From Rostrohypoxylon terebratum (taxonomy: Eukaryota > Ascomycota > Sordariomycetes > Xylariales > Hypoxylaceae), in contig MU385855.1 of the NCBI GenBank assembly GCA_022497145.1, forward strand, positions 1,054,001 to 1,118,000: 64,000 nt of DNA. The letters run 5' to 3'. How positions within the stretch are numbered: position 1 is the first letter of the stretch; the number at the start of each line of letters is the position of its first letter. The notes under the pieces were generated by a model. It was given only the letters and a program-made list of their open reading frames with translations, ran no database searches and was not told the DNA's origin. The translations under genes were made by a program, and so were the position numbers. Below, one piece after another: positions 52,223-62,928 of the stretch.

Positions 52223-53325
52223 TCAACGACCATAACCCGGGGTGAATCCAGGTGGCGGGGGTGGAGGCACATTGCCTGGGGGAGGTCCAAAACCAGGCGG
52301 TGGCATTCTGAATCCCCCAGGGTGAAAGTCTGCAGGACTGCCGTAGCCAGCTTGAGATGGAGGAGGACGAGCAGGCAAGCCTGAAGGCGCTGGGGGTAGA
52401 GCGTTTTGCCTTCCGGCTCCAGGAGGCATCGGCGTACCATTCACAGCGAACGGGGGAGGACCGCGGTGGGCGGTAGGAGGGGGGGCAAAGCCAACAGGTG
52501 GTCTAGGAGGAGGGATACCGGCAGCCATAGAGGGATCAAATCCGCCGGTGGCCATAACTGGAGGAGCGACAGCTGCGGGGGCAGGAGTAGAAGCAGTAGG
52601 CGTTTGAAGAAGGGCTGGCGGCATAGGCTGGCTTTCGATAGTGACGTTGTGCTTCTTTGCTTGAGCAGCGAGCATTCGTTCGGCTTCATCTCCGTGTCTT
52701 TCACCTTTGCCATCCTTCTTGTAGGCATATTGTACACTAACATCCTTGTTCATGAGGAATTGACCATTCATGTTGTTGATAGCATCGTCGCTGGCCTCGA
52801 AACTGCTGTAGCTCACAAAACCGTATCCCTTGCTCAGGCCGTTATCGTCTCGTGCTACCTTGGGAGGCGCAATAAGGGTTCCAAATCTGCTGAAGGTATC
52901 GTACAGAACCTTTTCGTCTACCATGGGGTCGAGGTTACCGATGAAAAGTTCCGCACCAATCTCCAGAGGCTTCTGCTTGTCCGCTGAGGCTTTGTTAACA
53001 CGTAGCGCCTTTCCATATAAACGGATGCCATTCATGATCTTGGCAGCATAGTCGGCGTCGACTTCTCCATTAAATTCGACAAAACCGAAGCCTTGATGCG
53101 ACTGGGTAACACGATCCTTGGGCAGGTGTACATTGACTACAGGGCCGGCTTGGACCATCAGCTCCCATATTAGAGCATCGGTAGCGCGTTCGTCGATGTT
53201 ACCCACATAGACAGTGGCCTCTTTATCTTGCTCCCTGGATTCTAGCAGTTAGTATCACTGTGGCTGTGGATTATTGTATCAATATGATGAAAATAGGGAA
53301 CTTACCAATGCTTCGCCCCCGACAT
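52223..53325 (-). CDS. hsh49: Splicing factor 3B subunit 4 (Hsh49/SF3B4), 343 aa
   Basis: RNA-binding subunit of the SF3b part of the U2 snRNP, which contacts pre-mRNA near the branch site. Two exons: 53306-53325 (20 bases, MSGAKH and two bases of Trp7) and 52223-53234. Two RRMs are clear. RRM1 has RNP2 VYVGNI (15-20) and RNP1 [12 protein letters not shown]2 has RNP2 LFIGNL and RNP1 SKGYGFVSY. The C-terminal third is Pro/Gly/Ala-rich, ending [14 protein letters not shown], as in SF3B4. The acceptor CCAG at 53235 is used because the nearer TAG acceptor would create an immediate stop. The gene is head to head with tom7. Confidence 0.95.
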
Positions 53326-53892
53326 TTTGACTCGATACTTGTATCGCGTATGGTGGTTATATCTTTAGTGACCGTCAGAGATGTGGGACGTGGGATGCAG
53401 GATGCGAACGAAAGATGAATGAATGTAAAGACAAAAGATTCAAAAAAAGTTCAAATTGTCGCGACGCGCGATGTCGTTGTGGATCCTTGGTTGAAGCTTC
53501 CAAAAGATCTTTGCTATTGGAACCTTGCAACTTCCTATGGTTTGTTCTAACAGGCAACTGCAAGGATAAGATAGCTCCAAAGCTAAAGTATTACATAAGC
53601 CTTTTCTCCCGTCATAGGGTGACCCCACTTTCAACAATTGAACCAATCAAAAATCCACTTTTTTTCTGTCAGTGCCTCTTTTATCAACGCTTATCGTCGT
53701 GAATTTTTGGCCGAGTCCATTTCATCTTTCTTCCAAGCAGCAAACACAGTTCCTTCAACGAGCACTTATTCACTCTTTGCGCCAACCAACACAGTAAACG
53801 CATTCTGCTCTTCTCTGTCAAAAAACAATCATCACAGCTTTGGAATCAGTTTGCGCACTGAATACTCCTCGCATAGCGAGTCACTGCTCACC
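53326..53892. promoter_or_regulatory. Shared divergent promoter region of hsh49 and tom7
   Basis: Only 567 bases separate the two start codons. A GAACCAATCAAAA element (CCAAT box) lies near 53640, roughly in the middle. The tom7 side is CT-rich. No third gene is evident. Confidence 0.55.
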
Positions 53893-54255
53893 ATGCCTTT
53901 CACTCTGTCGGAGGAATCCAAGGAGCGCATTGGAAAGATCATTGAGATCGGACGAGTTGCCATGCACTAGTATGTCTTATTCCCACAAAGTTATCCCTAG
54001 AGAATTCGCTTGCTAATATATAATACCTAGTGGCTACCTGCCTCTCATCCTCTATCTCGGTATGCCCTGATGCGCCCACCAAAACGATGACGTATATCCC
54101 CTCAAAAGGACGAAGACTAACAGCGCATAACAACAGGCTACACCCGTAGCGACCCTCGTCCCTCTATAATTCGGTATGTCCTAGGACGCTTTGGCGACAA
54201 GCCATTGGCACATTATAACTGACGTGTATACAGCCTGCTTTCCCCTCTCTCCTAG
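53893..54255 (+). CDS. tom7: Mitochondrial import receptor subunit Tom7, 54 aa
   Basis: Small tail-anchored subunit of the TOM translocase in the mitochondrial outer membrane, which modulates complex assembly. Four exons, 53893-53969, 54031-54059, 54137-54173 and 54234-54255, give exactly 55 codons. The translation begins MPFTLSEESKERIGKIIEIG and continues with [20 protein letters not shown] and DPRPSIIRLLSPLS. This covers the whole Tom7 family: the amphipathic N-terminus, the single membrane segment near residues 24-38 with the conserved [14 protein letters not shown], and the DPRPS turn. Three introns interrupt only 165 coding bases, so any single-exon gene finder would miss it. Confidence 0.97.
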
Positions 54256-55187
54256 TTCGCGCGATCGTGTAAGCGGCTCTTCCGATACCTCTTGTACAAA
54301 AGCTTCTACTACTTGATCCCGATTCTCCGTGTCTTGGCCTTACGACTTCGACATCGACCTCACGGAATCATGGATATGGACGGTCTGGCGTTGGTTTACG
54401 ATGACTGATGAATCCTCGATCGATTTCTGATCGACGATTGACTACTATGCGCATTACGGCGGTAATGCGATTTGTAACGAATAAACTCTGATACCACTCA
54501 CGAACACCACCTGCACTCTCTCGTTTCTGTGATACTAATTGTGGCTATTGTGGCTATTTGCGAGTGATTACTTTGTCGGGTCAATACAGCAGACCAGGGC
54601 TGTGCTTCTCTTATTAACAACGAATATGGAGTAGAGGAATGGGGGACCCAGCTTCCCACCTCTTTCTACAATGACGATAGAACCAAGATGTATTCATACG
54701 AACAGGCTCGATGCTAATGGCCTGGTTCTACGTAGAGATCTAAGAGGCCAGTATCTTACGAGATTAGACTCCCTACATGGTAGAAGGACGGCAAGGAATA
54801 CATTCACTGTTCAATATTAGAATTGCGTTCTAGGCTTCCTAGTAAGAAGACATAGATATCCAGACGATATAACCAATGCTACCCCAACAACTTAAAGCTT
54901 CATGATTCAACCAAATAAAGTGATAGAATTCCTGGATTACCGCACGCCCAGCTTCGCCCAGCCTGACCCTCCAGTATATCGCGATGCTACGTCCGTAGTA
55001 TTGTACAAGCAATGAATTAACCAGTCAATCAAGCAATCTTCCCGCAATCAGAACATCCTGAGTAATGTAGCTCTGCATCAACCTCCATATTTCGGACTCG
55101 ATCCTGATCCCAGGGTTTCTCCGCATCTCGTGAACCCATCTTGTCGGCTGGCGGACTTCGTATTCCGTGTTGATGTGTCGGCTGCGC
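54256..55187. other. Convergent intergenic region between tom7 and vps68
   Basis: These 932 bases hold both 3' UTRs. The tom7 side continues with an exon-like but non-coding stretch. No other gene is supported. Confidence 0.55.
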
Positions 55188-55851
55188 TTACAGCGACAAG
55201 TTGTAGCTATACTCATCCTCCATATTCTGGCTAACCCACAGGACGACACTACTCAGCATGACCAGTCCATTCGCGACCACGTTCTCGACGCCCATGCCCA
55301 TCATCGGCCACTCGACATTCGGGACGACGAACTTGAGCACGAAGACCGTAACGCCGCCTGCCATCCCCCCCGCGAGGGCCGCGAACCCGAGGAACAGGAC
55401 GACGCGGGCCTTCCACGCGACCCCGGACCCCGAGTACGAGAACGAGTCCGCGGAGAGCCGCGCCTTCTCGACCGAGTTGATGATCAGCATGCCGAGCGAC
55501 GAGAAGATGAGCGGCAGCCAATCTACAAACGTCACGTGCACGTCCGACCCGTTGAGCGCCGACTTCGACCACACCGCTGCATCGATCAGGATGTAGAACG
55601 CGAGCGAGAACTATTGCACCAAACACACACACACACACATTAGCTTGCTTGCTTGCTTATTCTGCAATGGTAATAGGTAGGAGAAGAGAACCCGGCGCAT
55701 GCCGAGGAAGGGCAGACAACTCAGAACCAGGAGGGTGATAGCAAGAATAATCACATACCAGCGCACCCGCAGAGTACACGCCCGCGCTGCGCGCCCAAGC
55801 ACTATTAAGCCATTCCGGCCGGCGGAACTTCCAGAGGCGGTCTTCCTCCAT
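55188..55851 (-). CDS. vps68: Vacuolar sorting protein Vps68 (TMEM50/UPF0220 family), 171 aa
   Basis: Small four-helix membrane protein that in yeast works with Vps55 in late-endosome to vacuole transport. Two exons: 55759-55851 and 55188-55610. The N-terminus MEEDRLWKFRRPEWL precedes four hydrophobic segments: about 28-47 (GALFSLAFYILIDAAVW), 62-80 (DWLPLIFSSLGMLIINSV), 99-122 (VVLFLGFAALAGGMAGGV) and 138-158 (NGLVMLSSVVLWVS). The polar loop SADSFSYSGSGVAWKAR lies between the second and third segments, and the end EDEYSYNLSL is a family hallmark. The 148-base intron carries CA and GCTT microsatellites. Confidence 0.9.
55623..55658. repeat. (CA)n and (GCTT)4 microsatellites in the vps68 intron
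   Basis: About eight CA units are followed within a few bases by four GCTT units. Both sit inside the single intron, close to its 3' end on the gene strand. Confidence 0.9.
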
Positions 55852-56987
55852 AGCTTCGACTAATGCGTCTTGTCCCCGAAGGAAATCCGTAGATCTACTA
55901 TTGAGATATTTGACTGATATTGATAGAGACTCGTCGTTGAGCGCAGGGTCGATGTTCGGTGGATTAACCGTTGATGGTGATACGTAAGTTTGGAAGTTGA
56001 TGAGCTTAGGGAAAGCTTATTACAACCAAATTGATGAGGCTGATGACGACTACTTACCTAACAGGTCTTGGCATTGTTATCTTAGCGTCTACTGTCACGC
56101 CGCGTCAAATAGAGAGACATCACGTGACTTACCCCTGAAATGAATCTGGCAGTCTGGGTAATATTACTTCATAGTAAGAGTTTATGAATTTATGAATTTA
56201 TGAATATACTGTAGATAATGCCAAGACCAAGGTTATAGCGGACTTGAAAGATTGGTTTCGATGAATTTTTATATTAAAGTATGCGCAGCTCCCATATAAG
56301 TGCCTCCACCAACTATGTATTTCTGAAAGGCTTGTCCCTTTAATGTATCATCATGCTATTGCGTCTCGAACATTACCGAGAACGATGTGCTACCACCAAC
56401 GCCTAATGTGACTCGACGATGGAGTCGCCCTGAACGCCAGTTATAACGATCGGCGGCTCGAATCCCCGGTACAATTCTATCTACTACCCCATTGTAAATA
56501 CTACTACATCCGGAGATGCTATCACGACCGCCACACTTCTCCATCAACTGTACAAACGCATCCTAATCGCCTCGCCACTTCCACCAGTGCAATGTGTATG
56601 GTAAATTAAGTCCGTACAATTTTGACCTGATCAGAACTGGATCGAAATGGGAGATGATAGCGTAAGACGGTTTAAAAGGGAGCGAGTGGTGTTGGTACAA
56701 ATATAGCGGCAGGCCACCGACTGAATTACAACCTTTAAGTGCCGTCGTTGAGGATCGTGGCTTAGTTCCGAAGGGATGTTCAAATCCGTTCAATCGACGA
56801 GAACGCCAATCATGGCAGAATATTTAATCAGAAAGAGTCGCGTGGGCCGTAAGAAGCAAAAGACCTTCGCCGAAAGTAACTACGATGCCGATTTGCATCG
56901 GATCTGACCCTTAAACGCCATCCTTTTTGTTGTCTATTATGTAGTCGTGGTACAATACGTATCATTGCAGGTCGTTGAACTTTCGTG
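55852..56987. other. Intergenic between vps68 and knr4
   Basis: These 1.1 kb hold the vps68 promoter and the knr4 3' UTR. An 8-bp repeat TTTATGAA (three copies) lies at 56181-56204. No gene is supported. Confidence 0.55.
56181..56204. repeat. 8-bp tandem repeat, three copies
   Basis: The unit TTTATGAA is repeated three times exactly. Confidence 0.95.
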
Positions 56988-58695
56988 TCAAATTTCGATG
57001 GTCTTCATTCCCTCCTCTAGGTCTTCCTTGTCGTCCACATCCGTCACCGTGGCCTTCGGGGGAGTTGCATCCTTGCCTTTAACCTCAGTCACAATTTGAG
57101 GTTCCTTAACCTCATCGCTAGGCCGAGGGGTCTCTACTTCCACGAGTTTAGGCTGATTGACGCCGTTTGCTTCCAATTTAGTGTCGGGAATCGGGAGCGA
57201 TGCCTCCTCGGTAACTCGCGCAAGGGGGCTTGGTTTTCCGAAACCAGGTCTGTTAGGACTTGCTAAAGGCGACGGGCTGCTAAGCCTCTGCAAGGTACGA
57301 CCGCGAGGTTCTCCGTTGGAGTCGGCAGGACTAGCATAGGGTGAACCTCCGGGAGAAGTAGCTGCGCCATTCGCCGCCATAGATCTACGCTTCGCAGCTG
57401 CCTTTGCACCACGCCCATGCTTCTGATCCATTCTCCATCTTAAGATATCGAAGTAGGATGGCTCAACACGAGTCGTCTTAAACTCGCGCAGCTTGAGCTC
57501 ATTGGTATCCTCATCGACAAACCACTTGCCACTGTTCAAGTCATCTGCGACAATCGCAAGGAATGCTGCCCAGGACTTCGCGACAACATACTTGGTATCG
57601 TAATCTCGACCGAAAAGGATAATTTGGCCCCAAGTGCCTGTGGGACCGGGTGCAAGGTCCACAGCAAGGTTGTTTCCACCCCAGTCTCGCACGAGAGGGA
57701 TCCAGCCGGGATGTGCGTATGCGCGTTGAACAGCGCCCTGAGGAACTGAATCTTGTCGAGATTGGAGTTCCTGTCTCCAGGACTCCTTGTTCGAGCCGTG
57801 AGAGCTAGGCGAACCGGGAGCAGATTTTGAAGACGAAGCCTGGTTGCTACCTCCGAACGCCTTAGAAGGCACAGAGGGTTTGACGACGGCAGTGTCGAGT
57901 AGGTACTGCTGGTTGACTTTTCTCCACTGATCCCACTCTTGAACCATTTCTTCGCAATCGAGCAGCATAGAGCCGAAAATAATACCTGTTGGGATACCGC
58001 CGCGCTCTTGTCCATCGTGAACTGTCAAGGAGTCTCTGACATCCTGTGGAAGCGAACAGTCCAATTGGTGCTCTAGTTCATTCAAATCGTTGTCTGTACA
58101 TCTCTCACACAACTGATCAAATAACTCCGGGTAGTTTTCTTCTGCCCACTTATCGATCCGTCTCCATGAATGCTGCACTGGGGGTGCTGGGGGACCACCA
58201 TCCACAAATGACTGCATCGGAATTTCACCCGGGCTGCTAACAGTCTCGAACCCATCGTCCTTAGCACTATGGCGCTGAGCGTTGAGCGATCTTAATCCGG
58301 GAGAGTATGGTCCGTTGGAGCCAGGTGACATAGGAGAGGCCGCCGGGAGCCCGGCACCTGAATAGCCCGTGCCATCCATGCCGCCAGATAACCGACCGAG
58401 TTCATCGACGTACGGAGATGTGATATCGGCTCGGGATTCGGAGGCGGTGGCAACCGATGTGAGCGTGTTTCGTCGGTCGAGGGGTACGTGGCGACCAGTT
58501 CGATGGGGAGAATCATATGTCGAATCTGAGATTCAGGTTAGTACCAGTCATAAGAAACAACTATCATATACTCACGTCGGTCATAACTGGTCATAGAATG
58601 CCAGAATGAGCGGAAAGCTCCCCCAAGCCTACAAACAGAAGAATCAGTAAACCTGCAAACGAGATTCCGTCCAACTGCATGCCCACTTACGACAT
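56988..58695 (-). CDS. knr4: Knr4/Smi1 cell-wall regulator, 531 aa
   Basis: Regulator of beta-glucan and wall synthesis that in yeast ties the Slt2 MAP kinase pathway to calcineurin and morphogenesis. Three exons: 58691-58695 (five bases, ATGTC), 58576-58628 and 56988-58525, joining to 532 codons. The start MSLGGAFRSFWHSMTSYDR matches fungal Knr4. Next comes a Ser/Arg-rich stretch, then the SMI1/KNR4 domain at about 138-368. It begins HSWRRIDKWAEENYPELFDQL and includes GIPTGIIFGSMLLDCEEM, HPGWIPLVRDWGGNNLAVDL and GQIILFGRDYDTKYVVA. A Ser/Gly-rich loop (about 234-285) interrupts the domain. The C-terminal 160 residues are Pro/Ser-rich and probably disordered. The five-base first exon rests on the conserved start and clean GTAAGT donor. 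Confidence 0.92.
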
Positions 58696-59650
58696 CTTGG
58701 GTAATTCCAAACGAGATTGAGATTAACGACTGAATCAATTGCCTATTACAGAGTGCTGCGAGTGCAGTACTGGAAAAGGCGGATCGGTCTAGAAACCCTC
58801 AAAAGTTAGAGGGGCCAATCCAAATTTACGTAGTACAATGACCGCGTTGGCGTTCTGTGACCGCGGGAGAATGATCGACGACGGGCCAAGAGGCGCCGCC
58901 ACTAGGAGGGGTGTTTGCGTAGGACGACTTTGGCGATGGAAAAGTATTCTCGAAAGATTGCCGACGTTGCCGTTATTAAGGAGCGCTCACGGAGCCCAGA
59001 GAATATGATGGAATGAAAATAAGTTCTCTTTTTTTTTTCCTTTATCGCAAAAAGGAGGTAGATAGAACGGGTCGAGATTCTATGTGGAGAACGAGCGGGT
59101 ACTGGGGCTTTTTTGGTCGAGAAGTCAATGTCTTTGTCATTTCATTTCCAAATTTCCTTTGTCCCTAAAAACGGTCGGTCGTTTTTTTTTCGCTGCTAAC
59201 CTGATGGTAGAAACGAAACAAATATCGGGTCGACAGACGATGACGCGAAAATCGATGTGGTTTCTTGTCGAGTGTCCTAGTTTGACGCGCAATATCTTCC
59301 CGATCCTGAATCACTTACGGTCTTAGACTCAGGAGGTGGAATTAGCAGAAAAAAATGGGGGGGTGACGATGAATTTCTAGAACGAGCGTAATTTTGCCGT
59401 GTCAGAGCGTGTTTACTCTGGAAATTTGGGTACAACCAGCAAGAGTGTTATTGTTGAGCCGTGATTAAGAAAAAACGAATGAAATTATTTTGTAGATGAT
59501 CGGTGGGAAAGGAGATGATTTTGTTATTCCCCCTTCAATGCTTTGCGAAGAGCCGGGGATGGAGGTTGGAACTTGGAAGGGGGCTCGTCCAATGTTGAAT
59601 TTCAAGGGGATTAATTGGGCTTGCCAGTGGATTTTGCTGCTAAGTACTCC

Positions 59651-59880
59651 CCTACCTAGGCTACCTAGGACCTAGGTACCTGCTCCTGCTGCTCCCAGCA
59701 ATCCCAGGCGCCTGCCTGCCTTGCTATTGCAGGTGGGTGACGCGCTTGTTCCAAACCGTTTATGCCCTAATAGTACTTGGATACTATGTACTACTTTAGG
59801 TACATAGTAGGTAGGTAGGTATTAAGTGAGTAAGTGAGTGTAGCCGATGTAGTGTACCTACCTAGTAGCTACATACATGC
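59651..59880. repeat. CCTAGG/TAGG clusters upstream of knr4
   Basis: CTACCTAGG is repeated, then GGACCTAGGTACC, then about 100 bases on TAGTAGG(TAGG)n and TACCTACCTAG. It is one of the densest groups in the window. Confidence 0.8.
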
Positions 59881-61182
59881 AGGTATGGATCTAAAAGGGG
59901 GTACATATCGCTCACTGTGCTACAGGCGGAGATTGCAGTGTAAAGCGCCATACGTGCAAGTACCGCATGATTACCGATCTAACCAGAAGTAGACTAAGTC
60001 CACAATCCTGAATTTTACGTGTGTGTGCTACAGCAGTCTGTACAGATTAGGTATTGTATGTACATATTATTGGTATCTATGTAAAAATTATTAAATGAGC
60101 TCCCCATTGAGCCTACTGGACGTGCTAACACGCTAAGTACGCTAAGTAGACTAGTACCAGGTACGCGAGCAGCTGGAGAGGCAGGTCGATTGAATTCGCC
60201 TCGATCCTACTTCACCCTTTTTGCCCTACCGCTACCGCGCTTTTTTTCCCCTCTCTCTTATGATCATACCTTCGTCGCTATAGCATCGGGAGATAAAAAT
60301 AACAAAGCACGATGGGAGGGTCCCTAACATCCATTCCTAATCCTACCTATAATTATAAGTCTGAGGCTCAATTATTACTGAAACTAGTGTATTCAATACC
60401 ACCTGACTAATCGAGGGAGCTGCTGACCGTTTAAACGTTCAAGCAGTTGACATGTGGACATGTAAGTTAAAACTTAAATGCTTTAGCAGCTTGGACTTTC
60501 CATACAATTCTAGACAGGCAGACAGGTACGGAGGGTCTCATCTCGACTAAATCTGCTTTAAGTTTCACCAGTGGAATGGAATCAAACCCTCGGGAAAATA
60601 CTAGCGATATACCTATAATGAAGCATAAAGGTTAATCAATGATCATTCAACTATCCCCGGTATGTGGATGTGTACATATGGATGTCATAAGCTCCAAATC
60701 TCAACCTTGAAACTCGATCTCAACACTATCTCCGTAATTCCCTGGCCATTTTTTTTCATACTACATCTTGTCATATCATCTGATTATTCCGACGCAGCAA
60801 TTGGCCGTTAATAATAATAAATAATCGTTTAAGAATTATATTCTTGGCAAAATACCTAACCTACGTTGTATGTGATCATAGAAGTCCAGAAATTGTTAAA
60901 ATTATACTTTGTAGTACCTTTTCGAAACTCCAAGACATGGATGGATTCGGTTGCTTGTTGTAACTTGTCATAGTACATCAGTGGCAACGTTGCTCCAATT
61001 CCTTTTAAAGCTCCTCTTTCTCCTGATTGGAGGATATCTTATTTTTGTTTCTTCCCCTTCTTCTCGCCTACCATTTTGACCAATCAAGTATAGTCGGCTC
61101 GCAACGCCACATGGGACACAAACGCCCAGGGGCAGGTTGTCTGTTGGGTCACAGCCGACACCCCATGATCCAACAATGAGAG

Positions 61183-61206
61183 CATGAGAACATGAGAACA
61201 TGAGAA
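61183..61206. repeat. 8-bp tandem repeat, three copies
   Basis: The unit CATGAGAA is repeated three times exactly. Confidence 0.95.
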
Positions 61207-62928
61207 CACTCATGCATCCCATCTGCTACTATGTAATATTGTATAACTGTTACAACGGCTATGTACAATGCTACAGAATTACAATGTGGTTCCGTCACCG
61301 CAGAAACGCCACCCAAATACCTGTCACCGCGCAAGCGAATAAGAATACCGATCTATGGATGCGATTTTACACCGCGTGTGCCCATTGTACGCACCAAATA
61401 CATACACAGATCTATGGCGTGTGCACACACAAAAGGTCTAACGATCCCAAGATTAAGCGCCAGACAATAACCGCTTCAATTCATACACATGGTCCTTCTG
61501 AGCTTCCTATGCTAGGTCCTAAGCTGCTCAGAAGCCCAATCCTATCCGATCTAGTAATGACAGCTAACATGAGACGACATCCCATCCGATTCCTGAAAAT
61601 CCAAAACCGGGACGAAAGGACGGTAGAGTTGCAATATGACCTCGACATGATTCTTCTTGGCAAAAAGATTATCGAAATTCTCTAGTCGAGCTGAGGCACG
61701 CAACGCGCACCGCCACATCGGGAGGGAGGACGCCAAGGCTCTTATTCCGTCTGCCGATTGTCGATCCTTCAGTCAGCTCGCAGCCCACATCGCGAACTAT
61801 TCGGCATAGTCGGGTAAGGATGCACATTTCGGCGTTGGCGATAGCCGCAACAAGGGCGATACGCTAACACTGCGTCCGAGTAGTTAGTACATGCCTACCT
61901 GCCTACTTACTAGCCGTGCATTTCTCGCCATGGACCACCGTTGTAAAGGCGGAAGTTCGCCTTTCGCTTACTCCTCAACTTACCGCGTTGAACCATACCC
62001 AATGAAACTCGGGCAACCTGACACTGTCGTGTCATTCTAATTGGCGAGTCGTTCCTCTCCGGTGTGTGGAAATTCTTGTGTAAAGCCATCTCATCCCATA
62101 TCTCGGAGTCATATGATACGAGGTAGGGAAATCGTAGAGAGCGAGAGGCGGGACGGCTTGATATCTCGAAGCCATCCGGCTTAGCGAGTCTTGAAATCCC
62201 ATCCTATCCGAAGCCACATTCGTGTCCGTGGCGGTTTTGTGCTACCCCAGGACATCTCATTGCTTGCGTGTTCTCTTTCCCACGAATGATCACTTTTACC
62301 TCATTCATTGTCTCTGCCTAAGTAAGTAACAAGATAGAGCTTCATACGAAGGGATTTCACCAACTACAATTAACAAGTCATGCCTCGTTCGATCTATATT
62401 ACTGGGCAGTCATGACCTCATACGATTTCTGTTTGGGTGGCGTGGCCGTTCACCAATCTTTGGGGGCAAAGTTTTGATATCAAAATGCTTTCAAAACAAG
62501 TGTGGAAGGGAAATATTTCGAAGGGAAGATGAACCAACAAATGAGAATGACTGTTGGCAGCCATCCACTCAATGAGGAATCATTCAGCTACACCACCATT
62601 TTTCAATCGCCCGTTGGTAATAGAGGTGATATGCTTCATTTTGACACTTTGGCTCCGCATATAAAAGTTAGGCTTGCGGTGAACAAGAATAGCAAATAAA
62701 TGTTGGGCCAACCATACCACATAGCCATGGAAACGAATTCAATATTCCCAATACTCATTTTGTACCATTTCCTCTTCCAATAACATTTACACCTGGTCTT
62801 ATCTTCGTAGAAAGTCCATTACCTCGCTATCGTACTAAACCAGCCCCTAGGACTTGTGAGCGCGTACACACGCACACACTTCGCCCTCCCTCGGATGCAA
62901 CACAGGAAGAATATACAATCATCCCCCT

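Larger units (their letters stand above)
58696..62928. other. Intergenic between knr4 and sec8
   Basis: This 4.2 kb interval holds a long likely knr4 leader/promoter on the left and the sec8 3' UTR on the right. CCTAGG clusters lie at 59651-59690 and 59771-59880. An 8-bp repeat is at 61183-61206. The longest frame, 61200-61685 (+, 161 codons), shows no motif. No gene is supported. Confidence 0.5.

Noticed and set aside
56400..56480. Possible tRNA around GGCTCGAATCCCC
   Set aside because: The T-stem does not pair and no acceptor stem is found.
61200..61685. 161-codon plus-strand frame between knr4 and sec8
   Set aside because: Rich in Tyr, His, Cys and Arg from TACA/CACA-type repeats, with no motif. 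It starts within an 8-bp tandem repeat, so it is treated as chance.
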